The notes under the pieces were generated by a model that made no database searches, was not told where the DNA came from, and saw nothing but the letters and a program-made list of their open reading frames with translations. Made by a program: the position numbers and the translations under genes. A DNA stretch of 64,000 bases from Acinetobacter sp. YWS30-1 (GTDB lineage Bacteria > Pseudomonadota > Gammaproteobacteria > Pseudomonadales > Moraxellaceae): the NCBI RefSeq assembly GCF_033558715.1, contig NZ_CP114606.1, forward strand, positions 1,364,001-1,428,000, given 5' to 3'. This document shows, in pieces, positions 36,278-44,810 of the stretch (positions are counted from its first letter, which is position 1; every line of letters begins with the position of its first letter).

Positions 36278-36892
36278 TTAATCTTCGGCTTTGCGGCTAA
36301 TCGCTTTCATGATCGCATCCATTTCAAAACCACGATACATTAGAAAACGGATCTGTTTGGCTTTAAGTTTTGGGTCTTTCGTCACTTCTGGACCATATTT
36401 TCTAAGCTTCAGTTCATAAGCCTGTTGTACCCAGTCCGTTTCTTTTAGTTCTTCACTGATCAGGGCAGTATCAATTTTTTTGCTTTTCAGCTTCATTTTA
36501 ATCTGATTGGGACCTTTGCCTTTACGCTTTTGGCTCGATAACATGATTTCAGCGACACGTTGATCACTTTGATAGTTTTCTCTAGATAGCTCTTCAACCA
36601 AAGTGACCACTTCATTTCGATCTTCTGCATAAAGCGCCAGTTTCTCAATGAGTTCAGCTTTGGAGTATTCTTTGCGAGTTAGTACAGCAAAGGCATAAGA
36701 ACGCAAACGGGTGCCGGTTAGACCGGGTTTCTTCTGCTCTTTATCGGAGTTACCAAATAAGCTGTCTTCCGGATCAAATTCTGGCAAAGTCTGTGGCTCA
36801 ACAGGTGCAGGAGTGACTGAATCTTCAGCATCACCAAACTGCTGTTTAATCGCGTCATAGTCCAAAAGTTTGCTGAATTTTGCGTCTGACAT
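36278..36892 (-). CDS. recX: Regulatory protein RecX
   Basis: Inhibitor or modulator of RecA filaments. 204 residues from the ATG at 36892 (MSDAKFSKLLDYDAIKQQFG); the longer frame to 36964 would cross the recA-recX hairpin and is rejected. The first 65 residues are an acidic extension absent from short RecX proteins. The three-helix RecX repeats then follow: LRSYAFAVLTRKEYSKAELIEKL, YQSDQRVAEIMLSSQKRKGKGPNQIKMKLKSKKID and IRFLMYRGFEMDAIMKAI. It sits right after recA, with a terminator between that should reduce its expression. Confidence 0.95.
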   Translation of the reverse strand: MSDAKFSKLLDYDAIKQQFGDAEDSVTPAPVEPQTLPEFDPEDSLFGNSDKEQKKPGLTGTRLRSYAFAVLTRKEYSKAELIEKLALYAEDRNEVVTLVEELSRENYQSDQRVAEIMLSSQKRKGKGPNQIKMKLKSKKIDTALISEELKETDWVQQAYELKLRKYGPEVTKDPKLKAKQIRFLMYRGFEMDAIMKAISRKAED

Positions 36893-36924
36893 ATTGATCT
36901 CGATAAAAATATCTATTCCATAAT

Positions 36925-36948
36925 AACAAAAACGCCCCGTAGGGCGCT
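36925..36948 (-). terminator. Attenuating terminator between recA and recX
   Basis: On the minus strand CGCCC, TACG, GGGCG then five T. A short stem with a stable tetraloop; as in other recA-recX pairs it would let only some transcripts reach recX. Confidence 0.7.
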
Positions 36949-36967
36949 CTGTTATGACGTTCAAGGA

Positions 36968-38011
36968 TTATGCATCCAGAAAGTCTGCTGGTTCTTCTTC
37001 ATCTTTATCTTCGACTACTTTGCCTGTAGTAAGCAGTTGCTCACGGATCAGTTTTTCAATAGTATCCGCCAGCTCTTTGTGTTCTTCCAGATAACGGATG
37101 GTATTGTTCTTACCTTGGCCAATCTTGTCGCCTTGATATGAATACCATGCACCCGCTTTCTGAACAATTTCTTGCTGTACTGCAAGGTCAATCAGTTCAC
37201 CAAGATGGTTAACACCTTTACCATACAGAATCTGGAACAGAGCTTCTCTGAATGGAGGCGCCATTTTATTTTTCACAACTTTGACTTTGGTTTCAGAACC
37301 TACAATCTCGTCGCCTTCTTTCACCTGACCGATACGGCGGATATCCAGACGTACAGAAGCATAGAATTTTAGTGCATTACCACCAGTAGTTGTTTCCGGG
37401 CTACCGAACATTACACCAATCTTCATACGGATCTGGTTAATGAAAATCACCATACAGTTTGAACGCTTGGCATTACCGGTAATTTTACGCAGTGCCTGGC
37501 TCATCAAACGTGCTTGCAGACCCATATGTGAGTCACCCATTTCGCCTTCAATCTCGGCGCGAGGCGTCAATGCAGCAACAGAGTCGACTACAATCAGGTC
37601 AATTGCGCCAGAACGTACCAGCATGTCAGCGATTTCAAGTGCCTGTTCACCGTTATCTGGTTGAGAAACCAGCAGGTTATCAATATCTACACCGAGTTTA
37701 CGGGCATATTGAGGATCAAGCGCGTGCTCGGCATCGATGAATGCACATGTACCGCCAGCTTTTTGACATTCAGCAATCGCTTGCAATGTCATTGTGGTTT
37801 TACCTGAAGATTCAGGACCATAAATCTCGATAATACGGCCTTTCGGTAAACCACCAATACCGAGTGCAATATCAAGCGTTAAAGAGCCTGTAGATACAGC
37901 TTCAACTGCTTGCACGGTATTGTCACCAAGACGCATCACTGTGTTTTTACCAAACTGTTTTTCAATCTGGCTTAAGGCAGCATTGAGCGCCTTGTTTTTA
38001 TTCTCATCCAT
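36968..38011 (-). CDS. recA: Recombinase RecA
   Basis: Strand-exchange ATPase of homologous recombination. 347 residues. Walker A is [13 protein letters not shown] near residue 66, Walker [11 protein letters not shown] near 140. The L1 and L2 DNA-binding loops are present ([56 protein letters not shown]). The C-terminal tail is acidic ([13 protein letters not shown]). No E. coli-type LexA operator is evident upstream, in line with the lack of a classical LexA in Acinetobacter (established for the genus). recX follows. Confidence 0.98.
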   Translation of the reverse strand: MDENKNKALNAALSQIEKQFGKNTVMRLGDNTVQAVEAVSTGSLTLDIALGIGGLPKGRIIEIYGPESSGKTTMTLQAIAECQKAGGTCAFIDAEHALDPQYARKLGVDIDNLLVSQPDNGEQALEIADMLVRSGAIDLIVVDSVAALTPRAEIEGEMGDSHMGLQARLMSQALRKITGNAKRSNCMVIFINQIRMKIGVMFGSPETTTGGNALKFYASVRLDIRRIGQVKEGDEIVGSETKVKVVKNKMAPPFREALFQILYGKGVNHLGELIDLAVQQEIVQKAGAWYSYQGDKIGQGKNNTIRYLEEHKELADTIEKLIREQLLTTGKVVEDKDEEEPADFLDA

Positions 38012-38156
38012 CTTACAACCTCAATACGATGTCACAAACTTAGTACTCAAGTGGATGTCTTACATTAGAGCTTCGTTCCACAGGAATATAGTGACAGAAA
38101 TTTCCCTTGTGTTCTATAAAATCCAGCAGTGTTACGACACATGCTGACGCTTGAAT

Positions 38157-38597
38157 TTAATCATCATTATATGACCAATGTTGATCAAAGTTCTGACTAT
38201 TTTCATTCTTGAATCGACTGATGTCTCGACGTTCTTTTTTGCTTGGCCGATGATCGGGACGCGCTAGATTATGCAACTTTCTTTGTGATGCAATCAATTC
38301 CCGGCGAGCGATACTGACTTCAGTTTCTTCATACAGTTTCTGTGCCACAGGTGCAGGACCACGAACATCAGAAAGTTCTTTTACAACTACGGTTTTTTTG
38401 TCGATACCTTGCTGAATCGTCAACTCCATACCCACACGGACTTCGCGAGATACTTTTACACGCTCACCATTATGGTGGACTTTACCGCCCTCAATAGCAT
38501 TCTTGGCAATTGAACGGGTTTTAAAAAAACGTGCCGCCCACAGCCATTTATCTATACGCATGCCTACCGCATCTTCGGGTAAAGACGATTTACGCAT
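38157..38597 (-). CDS. hslR: S4-domain RNA-binding heat-shock protein 15
   Basis: Hsp15 binds stalled free 50S subunits carrying nascent chains and helps recycle them. 146 residues. The S4 domain spans about residues 12-70: MRIDKWLWAARFFKTRSIAKNAIEGGKVHHNGERVKVSREV. A basic C-terminal tail follows (RPSKKERRDISRFK). Its start overlaps the end of the HAD phosphatase gene by eight bases, the same yrfG-hslR pairing as in E. coli, supporting the assignment. Confidence 0.93.
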   Translation of the reverse strand: MRKSSLPEDAVGMRIDKWLWAARFFKTRSIAKNAIEGGKVHHNGERVKVSREVRVGMELTIQQGIDKKTVVVKELSDVRGPAPVAQKLYEETEVSIARRELIASQRKLHNLARPDHRPSKKERRDISRFKNENSQNFDQHWSYNDD

Positions 38598-39276
38598 ATT
38601 GCTTGTTTACCTCAGACTGATTTAAATGAGTGATTAAATCTGTTAATTGGTGCAGCATCGGGTAATTACAAGTCTGGCGTGCAACTTTACTGGAAGATGG
38701 TTGCTGGATACAGAACAGGTTCTGGATGCCATAAGCCTTGGCACCATTCAGGACTTTTTCGGTATCATCAATAAAATAGACCTGCTCAGGATCAAAGGGG
38801 TGCAAAGCATTCAGACCTTGCCAGAATTCTACAAATTCCTTGGCATGTCCAATGCTTTCCGAGCTGACAATCACATCAAAATAATCTTTGAGATTCAGAT
38901 GATCCAGTTTGAAGGCGAGTCCTGCACAGTCGGCATTGGTGGCAAGCCAGATGGGATAGCCATTATTTTTAAGATAATCGAGTAATTCGAGGCAATAAGG
39001 GCGTAAGCTAACCTTATCTTTATGCTCAATTTGCATGGCCAGAACGTCGACTTCGACTTTAGCCGTCCAGAAGCGAGAAGAGTACCAGTTTAGGGTATGA
39101 TTATGTTGCTGATAGAATGCATAAAGCGTTTCTCGGCTCTGTTCCAGACTACAGCCATGTGTTTCGGCATAACGGACCGGTAATAACTCGTTCCAGATGA
39201 AATCATCGTAGGCAAGATCAAGTAAAGTTCCGTCCATATCAAAAATGACAGGCGGTTTTTCTGAGCAATTCGACAT
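38590..39276 (-). CDS. yrfG: HAD-family nucleotidase, YrfG-like
   Basis: Haloacid-dehalogenase-fold phosphatase; E. coli YrfG hydrolyses GMP and IMP. 228 residues from the ATG at 39276 (MSNCSEKPPVIFDMDGTLLDLAYDDF). Motif I is DMDGTLLD with the nucleophile Asp, motif II WLATNAD, the motif III Lys is in GHAKEFVEFW, and motif IV is YFIDDTEKVLNGA. Its start is 12 bases from the divergent cysQ start, so the two promoters must overlap each other's 5' coding sequence. Overlaps hslR downstream. Confidence 0.9.
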   Translation of the reverse strand: MSNCSEKPPVIFDMDGTLLDLAYDDFIWNELLPVRYAETHGCSLEQSRETLYAFYQQHNHTLNWYSSRFWTAKVEVDVLAMQIEHKDKVSLRPYCLELLDYLKNNGYPIWLATNADCAGLAFKLDHLNLKDYFDVIVSSESIGHAKEFVEFWQGLNALHPFDPEQVYFIDDTEKVLNGAKAYGIQNLFCIQQPSSSKVARQTCNYPMLHQLTDLITHLNQSEVNKQYA

Positions 39277-39288
39277 ATAAGGTTTTCT

Positions 39289-40140
39289 ATGTTTAAAGCG
39301 ACAATAGCACCACAAGATCCGATGATTTTGCAGTTTGTGCCCATTTTGACACAGGCCTGTGAAATTTTGCGAGAAGAATATCAGCGTTATTGTTCAGGTG
39401 CTGCGTTTGATATTGTCAAGAAAAGTGATGATTCTCCTGTGACCCAGGCAGACTATCGGGTGAATAGTTATTTAACCCAAGCTTTAGCGGAAATCTCAGA
39501 ATTGCCTTTATTGTCAGAAGAGGGGCAGCAGGATCAGCGTCATGCCTGGACAGATTTCTGGTTACTAGATCCTCTGGATGGCACCAAAGAGTTTTTGCAT
39601 CAGCGCCCAGAATTCACGATTAATCTCAGTCTGGTCAGAGGCAGTCTGACTACTTTTGCCATTTTGGCGGTTCCTGCACAGCAGCTAATTTATTTCTGTC
39701 CTGAAGAAGGCTTGCCGATTAAATACGATATTCAGAATCAGGCATGGTTTGGCTATGAGTCAGCTACCGATCATCAGGATGTCTTTGTCGGTCTGAGTCA
39801 GAGCAGTCAGCAGAAGCCAAAATATATCGAGTATCTGCAAAGTCTGGCTAAACTTAGCGCGTACACCGAGTTCAAGGCAGGAAGTGCCTATAAATTCTGC
39901 ATGATCCTTGAAGACCGAGTAGACATCTATCCGCGTTTCCATCCAACCTCTGAATGGGATACCAGTGCCGGTCAATGCATGCTCGAGCGGATTGGTGGAG
40001 GGTTGGTTGATCTGGAAGGTCGGCCATTCATCTACAATCAGCGCAAGACCTTACTGAATGGCGGGTTTATCGCCTATAAGAATGAAGCAATGAAAGCACT
40101 GGCTTTACGGGCACTGGCAGACATGCAAGACAATGATTGA
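39289..40140 (+). CDS. cysQ: 3'(2'),5'-bisphosphate nucleotidase CysQ
   Basis: Inositol-monophosphatase-fold enzyme that removes PAP, the by-product of sulfate assimilation. 283 residues. Metal-binding motifs are SDDSPVTQADYRVN, LLSEEGQ and the diagnostic DPLDGTKEFLHQRPEFTINLSLV; the C-terminal motif is EWDTSAGQCMLERIGGGLVD. AAGG lies six bases before the ATG. Divergent from yrfG with a 12 bp gap, followed rightward by a histidine phosphatase gene. Confidence 0.95.
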   Translation: MFKATIAPQDPMILQFVPILTQACEILREEYQRYCSGAAFDIVKKSDDSPVTQADYRVNSYLTQALAEISELPLLSEEGQQDQRHAWTDFWLLDPLDGTKEFLHQRPEFTINLSLVRGSLTTFAILAVPAQQLIYFCPEEGLPIKYDIQNQAWFGYESATDHQDVFVGLSQSSQQKPKYIEYLQSLAKLSAYTEFKAGSAYKFCMILEDRVDIYPRFHPTSEWDTSAGQCMLERIGGGLVDLEGRPFIYNQRKTLLNGGFIAYKNEAMKALALRALADMQDND

Positions 40141-40200
40141 GCTCATAGCCGTTCATGGTATAGTGAGGAAGATTCCGTTGATAGATCAGTTGGCAAGATT

Positions 40201-40950
40201 GTGGCATTAAAACTGCTTCCACCAAGTATGCTCAGTGCAATAGATTTATTGCCTGATACCAAGACACCTGTGACTCTGTTTACGCGGCATTCTCTGCGTG
40301 AAGATGTCGCTGGTCAGGGACTGGCAGGTTATGATTTGCAGTTGACGCCGCAAGGACGTGATCTGGCGCAGGAATGGGGCGCTTATCTGGTCAATCAGAC
40401 AGATCGGCATATCCAGCATTGTATATCGAGTCCGATTCAGCGCTGTGTAGATACCGCAGCATTGATGATCGAGGGGGCAGATGCAACGGATAAAGCACCG
40501 CATACCCATAAGATTGAAATCGTTGAACAGGGTTTGCTAGTTGAGCCAGGCAGCTTTGTACTGGATATTCAAAAAGCAGGGCCATATTTCAAAAAACAGG
40601 GGGCATTGGGCTTTATCAATAGCTTCGTCAATAATGCCTTGCCCGGAATGAAACATCCCATTAATGGCGTAGTGGATGTACTGGAATTAATTTACAACAC
40701 TCATCCGAAAACGCTGTATGGACTCAGTCTGGCGGTCAGTCATGACACCATTCTGGCAGCTATGATTGCAGTGATGTCTGGGCATCAGGAAGTCAGTCGT
40801 GAAGACTGGCCGAAAATGATGGAAGGTCTGTTTGTCTGGTTTGAAGGCGATGTATTTGAGGAATCTAAACTAAAATGGATCTGGCGTGGCAAAGTGCATG
40901 AGCTGGATATTTCCCAATTTCAGAATGCCGAATTAAAGGTAAATAAATAA
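40201..40950 (+). CDS. Histidine phosphatase superfamily protein
   Basis: 249 residues starting at a GTG (40201); an internal ATG at 40228 is the alternative. The phosphoglycerate-mutase/acid-phosphatase fold is shown by the catalytic RH in LFTRHSLRED, the substrate loop HCISSPIQRCVDTAALMI, and the second catalytic His in LAVSHDTILAAMIAVM. The HDTILAAMI form resembles the acid phosphatase branch rather than mutases, but no signal peptide is present, so it should be cytosolic. Substrate unknown. It follows cysQ and ends in its own terminator. Confidence 0.85.
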   Translation: MALKLLPPSMLSAIDLLPDTKTPVTLFTRHSLREDVAGQGLAGYDLQLTPQGRDLAQEWGAYLVNQTDRHIQHCISSPIQRCVDTAALMIEGADATDKAPHTHKIEIVEQGLLVEPGSFVLDIQKAGPYFKKQGALGFINSFVNNALPGMKHPINGVVDVLELIYNTHPKTLYGLSLAVSHDTILAAMIAVMSGHQEVSREDWPKMMEGLFVWFEGDVFEESKLKWIWRGKVHELDISQFQNAELKVNK

Positions 40951-40954
40951 TTCA

Positions 40955-40985
40955 AAGGCTCAATCATTTAGGTTGAGCTTTTTTA
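40955..40985 (+). terminator. Terminator after the histidine phosphatase gene
   Basis: GCTCAA / TTGAGC followed by six T. Confidence 0.8.
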
Positions 40986-41071
40986 CATTTATCGTATGAA
41001 AGTGAAATAGAGTAACGATGAAATATCACTATGCTGATATTTAAACCAATTTTGGAAGCATAGGAGTCATC

Positions 41072-41194
41072 ATGAAAATAATCACAATTTTAAGTCTGGT
41101 CGTTATGCTGGGATTAACTGCCTGTCAGCGTGATACAGACAATGTACAGCAAGACCAGACCACAACACCTCATTCTATGGATAAGGATGAATAA
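41072..41194 (+). CDS. Tiny lipoprotein, 40 residues
   Basis: MKIITILSLVVMLGLTAC is a compact lipoprotein signal with lipobox LTAC (Cys18), followed by only 22 polar residues rich in Gln, Thr and Asp. AGGAG lies seven bases before the ATG, strong support for translation. It resembles in style the larger lipoprotein at 50467 but has no alignable domain. No family recognised. It lies between the phosphatase terminator and convergent rpsT. Confidence 0.65.
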   Translation: MKIITILSLVVMLGLTACQRDTDNVQQDQTTTPHSMDKDE

Positions 41195-41298
41195 TGTATT
41201 CTATTTTTATTTAAGTAAAAGATTTCTATAACTAGGATTGGAAAAAATTCTGGTATTCATCATTCTTTATTGTTGAATTGGTATTAAATTTCAGGCAC

Positions 41299-41325
41299 AA
41301 AAAAAGCCCTAAAAGGGCTTCTTTT
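41299..41325 (-). terminator. Terminator after rpsT
   Basis: On the minus strand AAGCCC / GGGCTT followed by seven T, ten bases past the stop codon. Confidence 0.85.
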
Positions 41326-41334
41326 GATTTGCGA

Positions 41335-41604
41335 TTAGTTAGAAGCTAATGCTTTAACTTGCGCGTTCAAACGGCTCTTATGACGAGCTGCTTTATTTTT
41401 ATGGATGATACCTTTGTCAGCCATACGGTCGATTACTGGAACAGCTTTTTTGTAAGCTTCAGTAGCAACAGCATAGTCGCCAGCAGCAATAGCAGCTACT
41501 GTACGTTTAAGATATGTACGAACCATAGAACGCAAGCTTGCGTTGTGTTTGCGTGCTTTAACGTTTTGACGAGCACGTTTTTTTGCTTGAGCAGAGTTTG
41601 CCAC
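41335..41604 (-). CDS. rpsT: 30S ribosomal protein S20
   Basis: Primary-binding protein of the 30S body, 89 residues and very basic. The sequence [20 protein letters not shown] is the family N-terminus, with [27 protein letters not shown] [20 protein letters not shown] near the C-terminus. Monocistronic, with a strong terminator. Confidence 0.98.
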   Translation of the reverse strand: MANSAQAKKRARQNVKARKHNASLRSMVRTYLKRTVAAIAAGDYAVATEAYKKAVPVIDRMADKGIIHKNKAARHKSRLNAQVKALASN

Positions 41605-41817
41605 TCGTGCACTCCTTGAAATAGATTGGTCTGGGCGGGCTGAAACTCAACTGAAAACCACATCAGAAGAACTATCACCAGCCCGTAAACAAGTGCCATA
41701 TTTTGAGGAAACTATGGGCTTAAGTCAAGTCTTGACATGCTTTGACAACATTTTAGTTGCAGAAAAATTCTAAAGAAAACGTTAGATTAGTATCTAAGCA
41801 GGGAGATCGTACAAAAA

Positions 41818-42483
41818 ATGACTAAAACCATTACATATCCTATCGTGATTGGCGCTACAGGCTTGGTCGGAAAGACTTTGGTACAACAGCTGGTAAATGA
41901 ACCTAGTTGTAAGCGTATTAGCGTCATCGTGCGTAAACATCAACCAGAATTTGAACAGTGGCACAAGGTCAAGCAGGTGGTCGTTGAGGATTTCTTAATG
42001 CTCAATGATCAGGATGTCAGTGGCCATACTCATGCCTTTAGCTGTCTGGGTACCACGCTAAAGAAAGCCGGCTCCAAAGAAGCTTTTTATAATACCGATT
42101 ACACCATCAACGCCCATTTTGCCGAACTGGTGCAGCAAACGGATGCTCATTATCTGTTGATTAGTGCGATGGGTGCCAATTCAAAATCCAGACTGTTCTA
42201 TAACCGGGTAAAGGGTGAATTAGAGGATTATATCCAGACCTTGTCTCTGGAGCGTATCAGCTTGTTCCGACCATCTTTGTTGATTGGTGAGCGGGATCAT
42301 CAGCGTTTACTGGAAGACGCGGCACAGAACCTGTTTGACAAGTTTTCGCATTTTATCCCCGATTCTTTTAAATACAAGCCAGTGACAGCAGAGCAGGTGG
42401 CTCATACTATGGTATATGCAGCGCTGAATCAGACTGTGAAATTTGAAATTTATGATAATTTAGCCATACAAAAAATGAAATGA
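41818..42483 (+). CDS. NAD(P)-binding oxidoreductase, HTATIP2-like
   Basis: Rossmann-fold protein of 221 residues in the atypical short-chain dehydrogenase group related to HTATIP2/TIP30. The cofactor motif is GATGLVGKTLVQQL at the N-terminus; AFSCLGTTLKKAGSKEAFYNTDY carries the conserved segment of this family. YLLISAMGANSKSRLFYNRVKGELEDYI supplies the Ser and Tyr-x-x-x-Lys-like site (YNRVKGE), and LFRPSLLIGERD follows. Substrate unknown. rraA starts 12 bases downstream, so the two are probably co-transcribed. Confidence 0.88.
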   Translation: MTKTITYPIVIGATGLVGKTLVQQLVNEPSCKRISVIVRKHQPEFEQWHKVKQVVVEDFLMLNDQDVSGHTHAFSCLGTTLKKAGSKEAFYNTDYTINAHFAELVQQTDAHYLLISAMGANSKSRLFYNRVKGELEDYIQTLSLERISLFRPSLLIGERDHQRLLEDAAQNLFDKFSHFIPDSFKYKPVTAEQVAHTMVYAALNQTVKFEIYDNLAIQKMK

Positions 42484-42495
42484 GGGTAAAAAATC

Positions 42496-43005
42496 GTGTC
42501 CAGCGTACCATTTGTAACTTGTGACCTGCTTGATGACAATCCGGATAAAAACTTGCAGGTGGTCACCCCATGCCTGGATGGCAAATTCTTTAGAAGCTAT
42601 GGTGCACGTAAAAGCTTTGGCGGCCAGATTGTGACCGTAAAATGTTTTGAAGATAACTCTCGAGTAAAAGAGTTATTGGCGACAGATGGTACCGGCAAGG
42701 TTCTGGTTGTAGATGGTGGTGCTTCGATGCGTTGTGCATTGATGGGTGACCTGATTGCTGAGTCTGCGGTGAAAAACCACTGGAATGGTGTAATTATCTA
42801 CGGCTGTGTCCGTGATGTCGATGCGATTGCTGAGCTTGATCTTGGTGTACATGCTTTAGCTTCTATTCCTCAAAAGAGCAACCGTAAGGGGATTGGTGAG
42901 GTAGATGTGCCGCTTTATTTTGGTGGCGTGACCTTTAAATCAGGCGAGTATGTCTATGCTGATAACAACGGCATTGTCCTGTCCAAAGAGCAACTGGTGG
43001 ACTAA
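42496..43005 (+). CDS. rraA: Ribonuclease E activity regulator RraA family
   Basis: 169 residues from a GTG start with GAGGG upstream. Enterobacterial RraA binds the C-terminal region of RNase E and inhibits it; relatives are 4-hydroxy-4-methyl-2-oxoglutarate or oxaloacetate aldolases. Family segments are [10 protein letters not shown], the [20 protein letters not shown] strand, [38 protein letters not shown] (Gly-Cys-Val-Arg-Asp core) and [10 protein letters not shown]. The Arg and Asp of the aldolase metal site (CVRD) are present, so catalytic activity cannot be excluded. Confidence 0.93.
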   Translation: MSSVPFVTCDLLDDNPDKNLQVVTPCLDGKFFRSYGARKSFGGQIVTVKCFEDNSRVKELLATDGTGKVLVVDGGASMRCALMGDLIAESAVKNHWNGVIIYGCVRDVDAIAELDLGVHALASIPQKSNRKGIGEVDVPLYFGGVTFKSGEYVYADNNGIVLSKEQLVD

Positions 43006-43106
43006 TTCCGGTTATTGAAAATATACAAAAACAAGCTATACCGTGGAAGTCAGGCAGTTTAGATTGCTGCTTTCACGGTTTGAAAATAATAAAGAGGACA
43101 GACGAT

Positions 43107-43904
43107 ATGTTAGGCCATCAGATTAAAGTAGCACAGGCATTGGCATCCGCATTTCTGGAAGGTGGACGTGGTACCACTGGAACACCATTTCCGAATCAGC
43201 CTGAAAAGCCTCTCAAGCTTTATGAATATGAAGGATCGCCATTCTGTCGTCGTGTCCGTGAGGTCATGACTTTACTGAATCTCGATTATGAAGTGTATCC
43301 GTGCCCACGAGGCGGTAAACGCTTTCGTCCCGAAGTGAAACAGCAAGGTGGCAAACTTCAGTTTCCATTTTTAGTAGATGAAAATACCGGAGATAAGCTA
43401 TACGAATCTCAGGATATTATTCATCACCTGTTTAAGCATTATGGCAAGACAGGTAAGACTCCAGCCAAATATTCAAATTATCCAAAAGTGCCGGTTGCTG
43501 CCATTGCAGGTACGATGGTGAATGGTCTACGTGGTGGCATGGCTAAACCGTTGTCGAAGAATAGCCCTGCGCCTGAACAGCTTCTTGAGCTGTGGGGCTT
43601 TGAAGCCAGTCCATATACCCGTATTGTCCGTGGCGTATTGTCTGAACTGGAAATCCCTTACATCTATCATAATGTGGCAAAAGAACGTTGGCAGGATCAA
43701 GGTCTGGCAAAACTGCGTTTAAAACCGGGGAAATATGAACCTTTACCGGGTGGTAAGCGTGAACAGGTCTTAAAAGTAATGGGAGATAATATTCAGGTTC
43801 CTTATCTGGTTGACCCAAATACCAATACAAAAATGTTTGAGTCCAAAGATATTGTGGAGTATTTGAAGCAGCAATATGGTCCTGAGAAGAAAAGCAAAAA
43901 ATAA
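43107..43904 (+). CDS. Tandem glutathione S-transferase N-terminal (thioredoxin-fold) domain protein
   Basis: 265 residues from the ATG at 43107 (GAGG nine bases upstream). The protein holds two GST-N/glutaredoxin-like domains in tandem rather than the usual GST-N plus helical GST-C. Domain 1 is KLYEYEGSPFCRRVREVMTLL ... FPFLVDENTGDKLYESQDIIHHLFKHYG. Domain 2 is ELWGFEASPYTRIVRGVLSEL ... VPYLVDPNTNTKMFESKDIVEYLKQQYG. Each has the cis-Pro and the ES glutathione-binding motif; only domain 1 keeps the active-site Cys. Probably glutathione-linked redox or transferase chemistry, substrate unknown. Confidence 0.9.
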   Translation: MLGHQIKVAQALASAFLEGGRGTTGTPFPNQPEKPLKLYEYEGSPFCRRVREVMTLLNLDYEVYPCPRGGKRFRPEVKQQGGKLQFPFLVDENTGDKLYESQDIIHHLFKHYGKTGKTPAKYSNYPKVPVAAIAGTMVNGLRGGMAKPLSKNSPAPEQLLELWGFEASPYTRIVRGVLSELEIPYIYHNVAKERWQDQGLAKLRLKPGKYEPLPGGKREQVLKVMGDNIQVPYLVDPNTNTKMFESKDIVEYLKQQYGPEKKSKK

Positions 43905-43932
43905 ACTGCTCCTAATATTTGGAAGATAAAAA

Positions 43933-43962
43933 ATTGCCATCTGAAAATAGATGGCATTTTTA
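43933..43962 (+). terminator. Terminator after the tandem GST-N gene
   Basis: TGCCATCT / AGATGGCA followed by TTTTTA. Confidence 0.8.
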
Positions 43963-44126
43963 TGGTTTATAAATTTAAATTTTCCAAGAACAAGAACTCT
44001 GCTTTCAAAATTATTCATACTTAGAGCTACTCACAATAAAGTTAAAAAAACTCATGATTTTTCTTCTTTTTTTGTTTATATTTTAATTTCAATGGGGTAA
44101 TAAGAATAACGATAAGGGGTGTGCTT

Positions 44127-44810
44127 ATGACAGCACAAGACGCCGTACTACCGGTACCTGTATTAATTGTTGAAGACGAATATGTCATTCAGTGCCGTTT
44201 AAAAAATATTTTGAAGGATCTGGGATATAGTGATGAGGTATTGCTGTTCGCCAATAATGTCAGGGAAGCCGAATATCTTCTGCAACAAGAACCGTTCTGT
44301 TTAGCACTGATTGATCTTGGACTGCCAGATGGAAATGGCATTTCCATTATTGAAAAAATACATGAGCTCGGTTCACAAACCTTAATACTAGTGGTATCTG
44401 CCTGGAGCACTCAGGATAGCTTGTTAAAAGCAATTAAGGCGGGAGCAACCGGTTATGTACTCAAGGAACGCGATGATACAGAAGTAAGTCTGGCAATTCG
44501 TAGTATTTTGCGTGGCGGTGCACCCATTGATCCTTTTATTGCACGGGAAATTCTCAAGCAGATTTCCAGTTCAGAGCCATCTTCCTCTTTGGAGCAGATC
44601 GTACTTGATCCTGAACAGGAAAGCTTGACTCAACGGGAAAAAGAAATTCTTTCATTGGTGGCACAGGGGCTCAGCAATCGTGAAATTGCTGATGAACTCT
44701 GCGTGTCACGTTATACCGTTGAAAGTCATATCAAGCATATTTACCGCAAACTCTCTGTTAGCAAGCGGACCAAAGCAGTCAGCACCGCCCGGCATTTAGG
44801 TATTCTTTAG
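44127..44810 (+). CDS. NarL/FixJ-type response regulator
   Basis: 227 residues from the ATG at 44127 (AAGGGG seven bases upstream; a GTG at 44121 is in frame). The receiver domain shows VPVLIVEDEYVIQCRL with the acidic pair and the phospho-acceptor in ALIDLGLPDGNG. The conserved Thr/Ser is in LILVVSAWS and the Lys in GYVLKERDD. A LuxR-type HTH ends the protein: LTQREKEILSLVAQGLSNREIADELCVSRYTVESHIKHIYRKL. It overlaps the kinase gene that follows, so the two form a two-component pair. Confidence 0.95.
   Translation: MTAQDAVLPVPVLIVEDEYVIQCRLKNILKDLGYSDEVLLFANNVREAEYLLQQEPFCLALIDLGLPDGNGISIIEKIHELGSQTLILVVSAWSTQDSLLKAIKAGATGYVLKERDDTEVSLAIRSILRGGAPIDPFIAREILKQISSSEPSSSLEQIVLDPEQESLTQREKEILSLVAQGLSNREIADELCVSRYTVESHIKHIYRKLSVSKRTKAVSTARHLGIL

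Noticed and set aside
36893..36964. Extended recX frame
   Set aside because: Crosses the recA-recX hairpin and adds residues not seen in the family.
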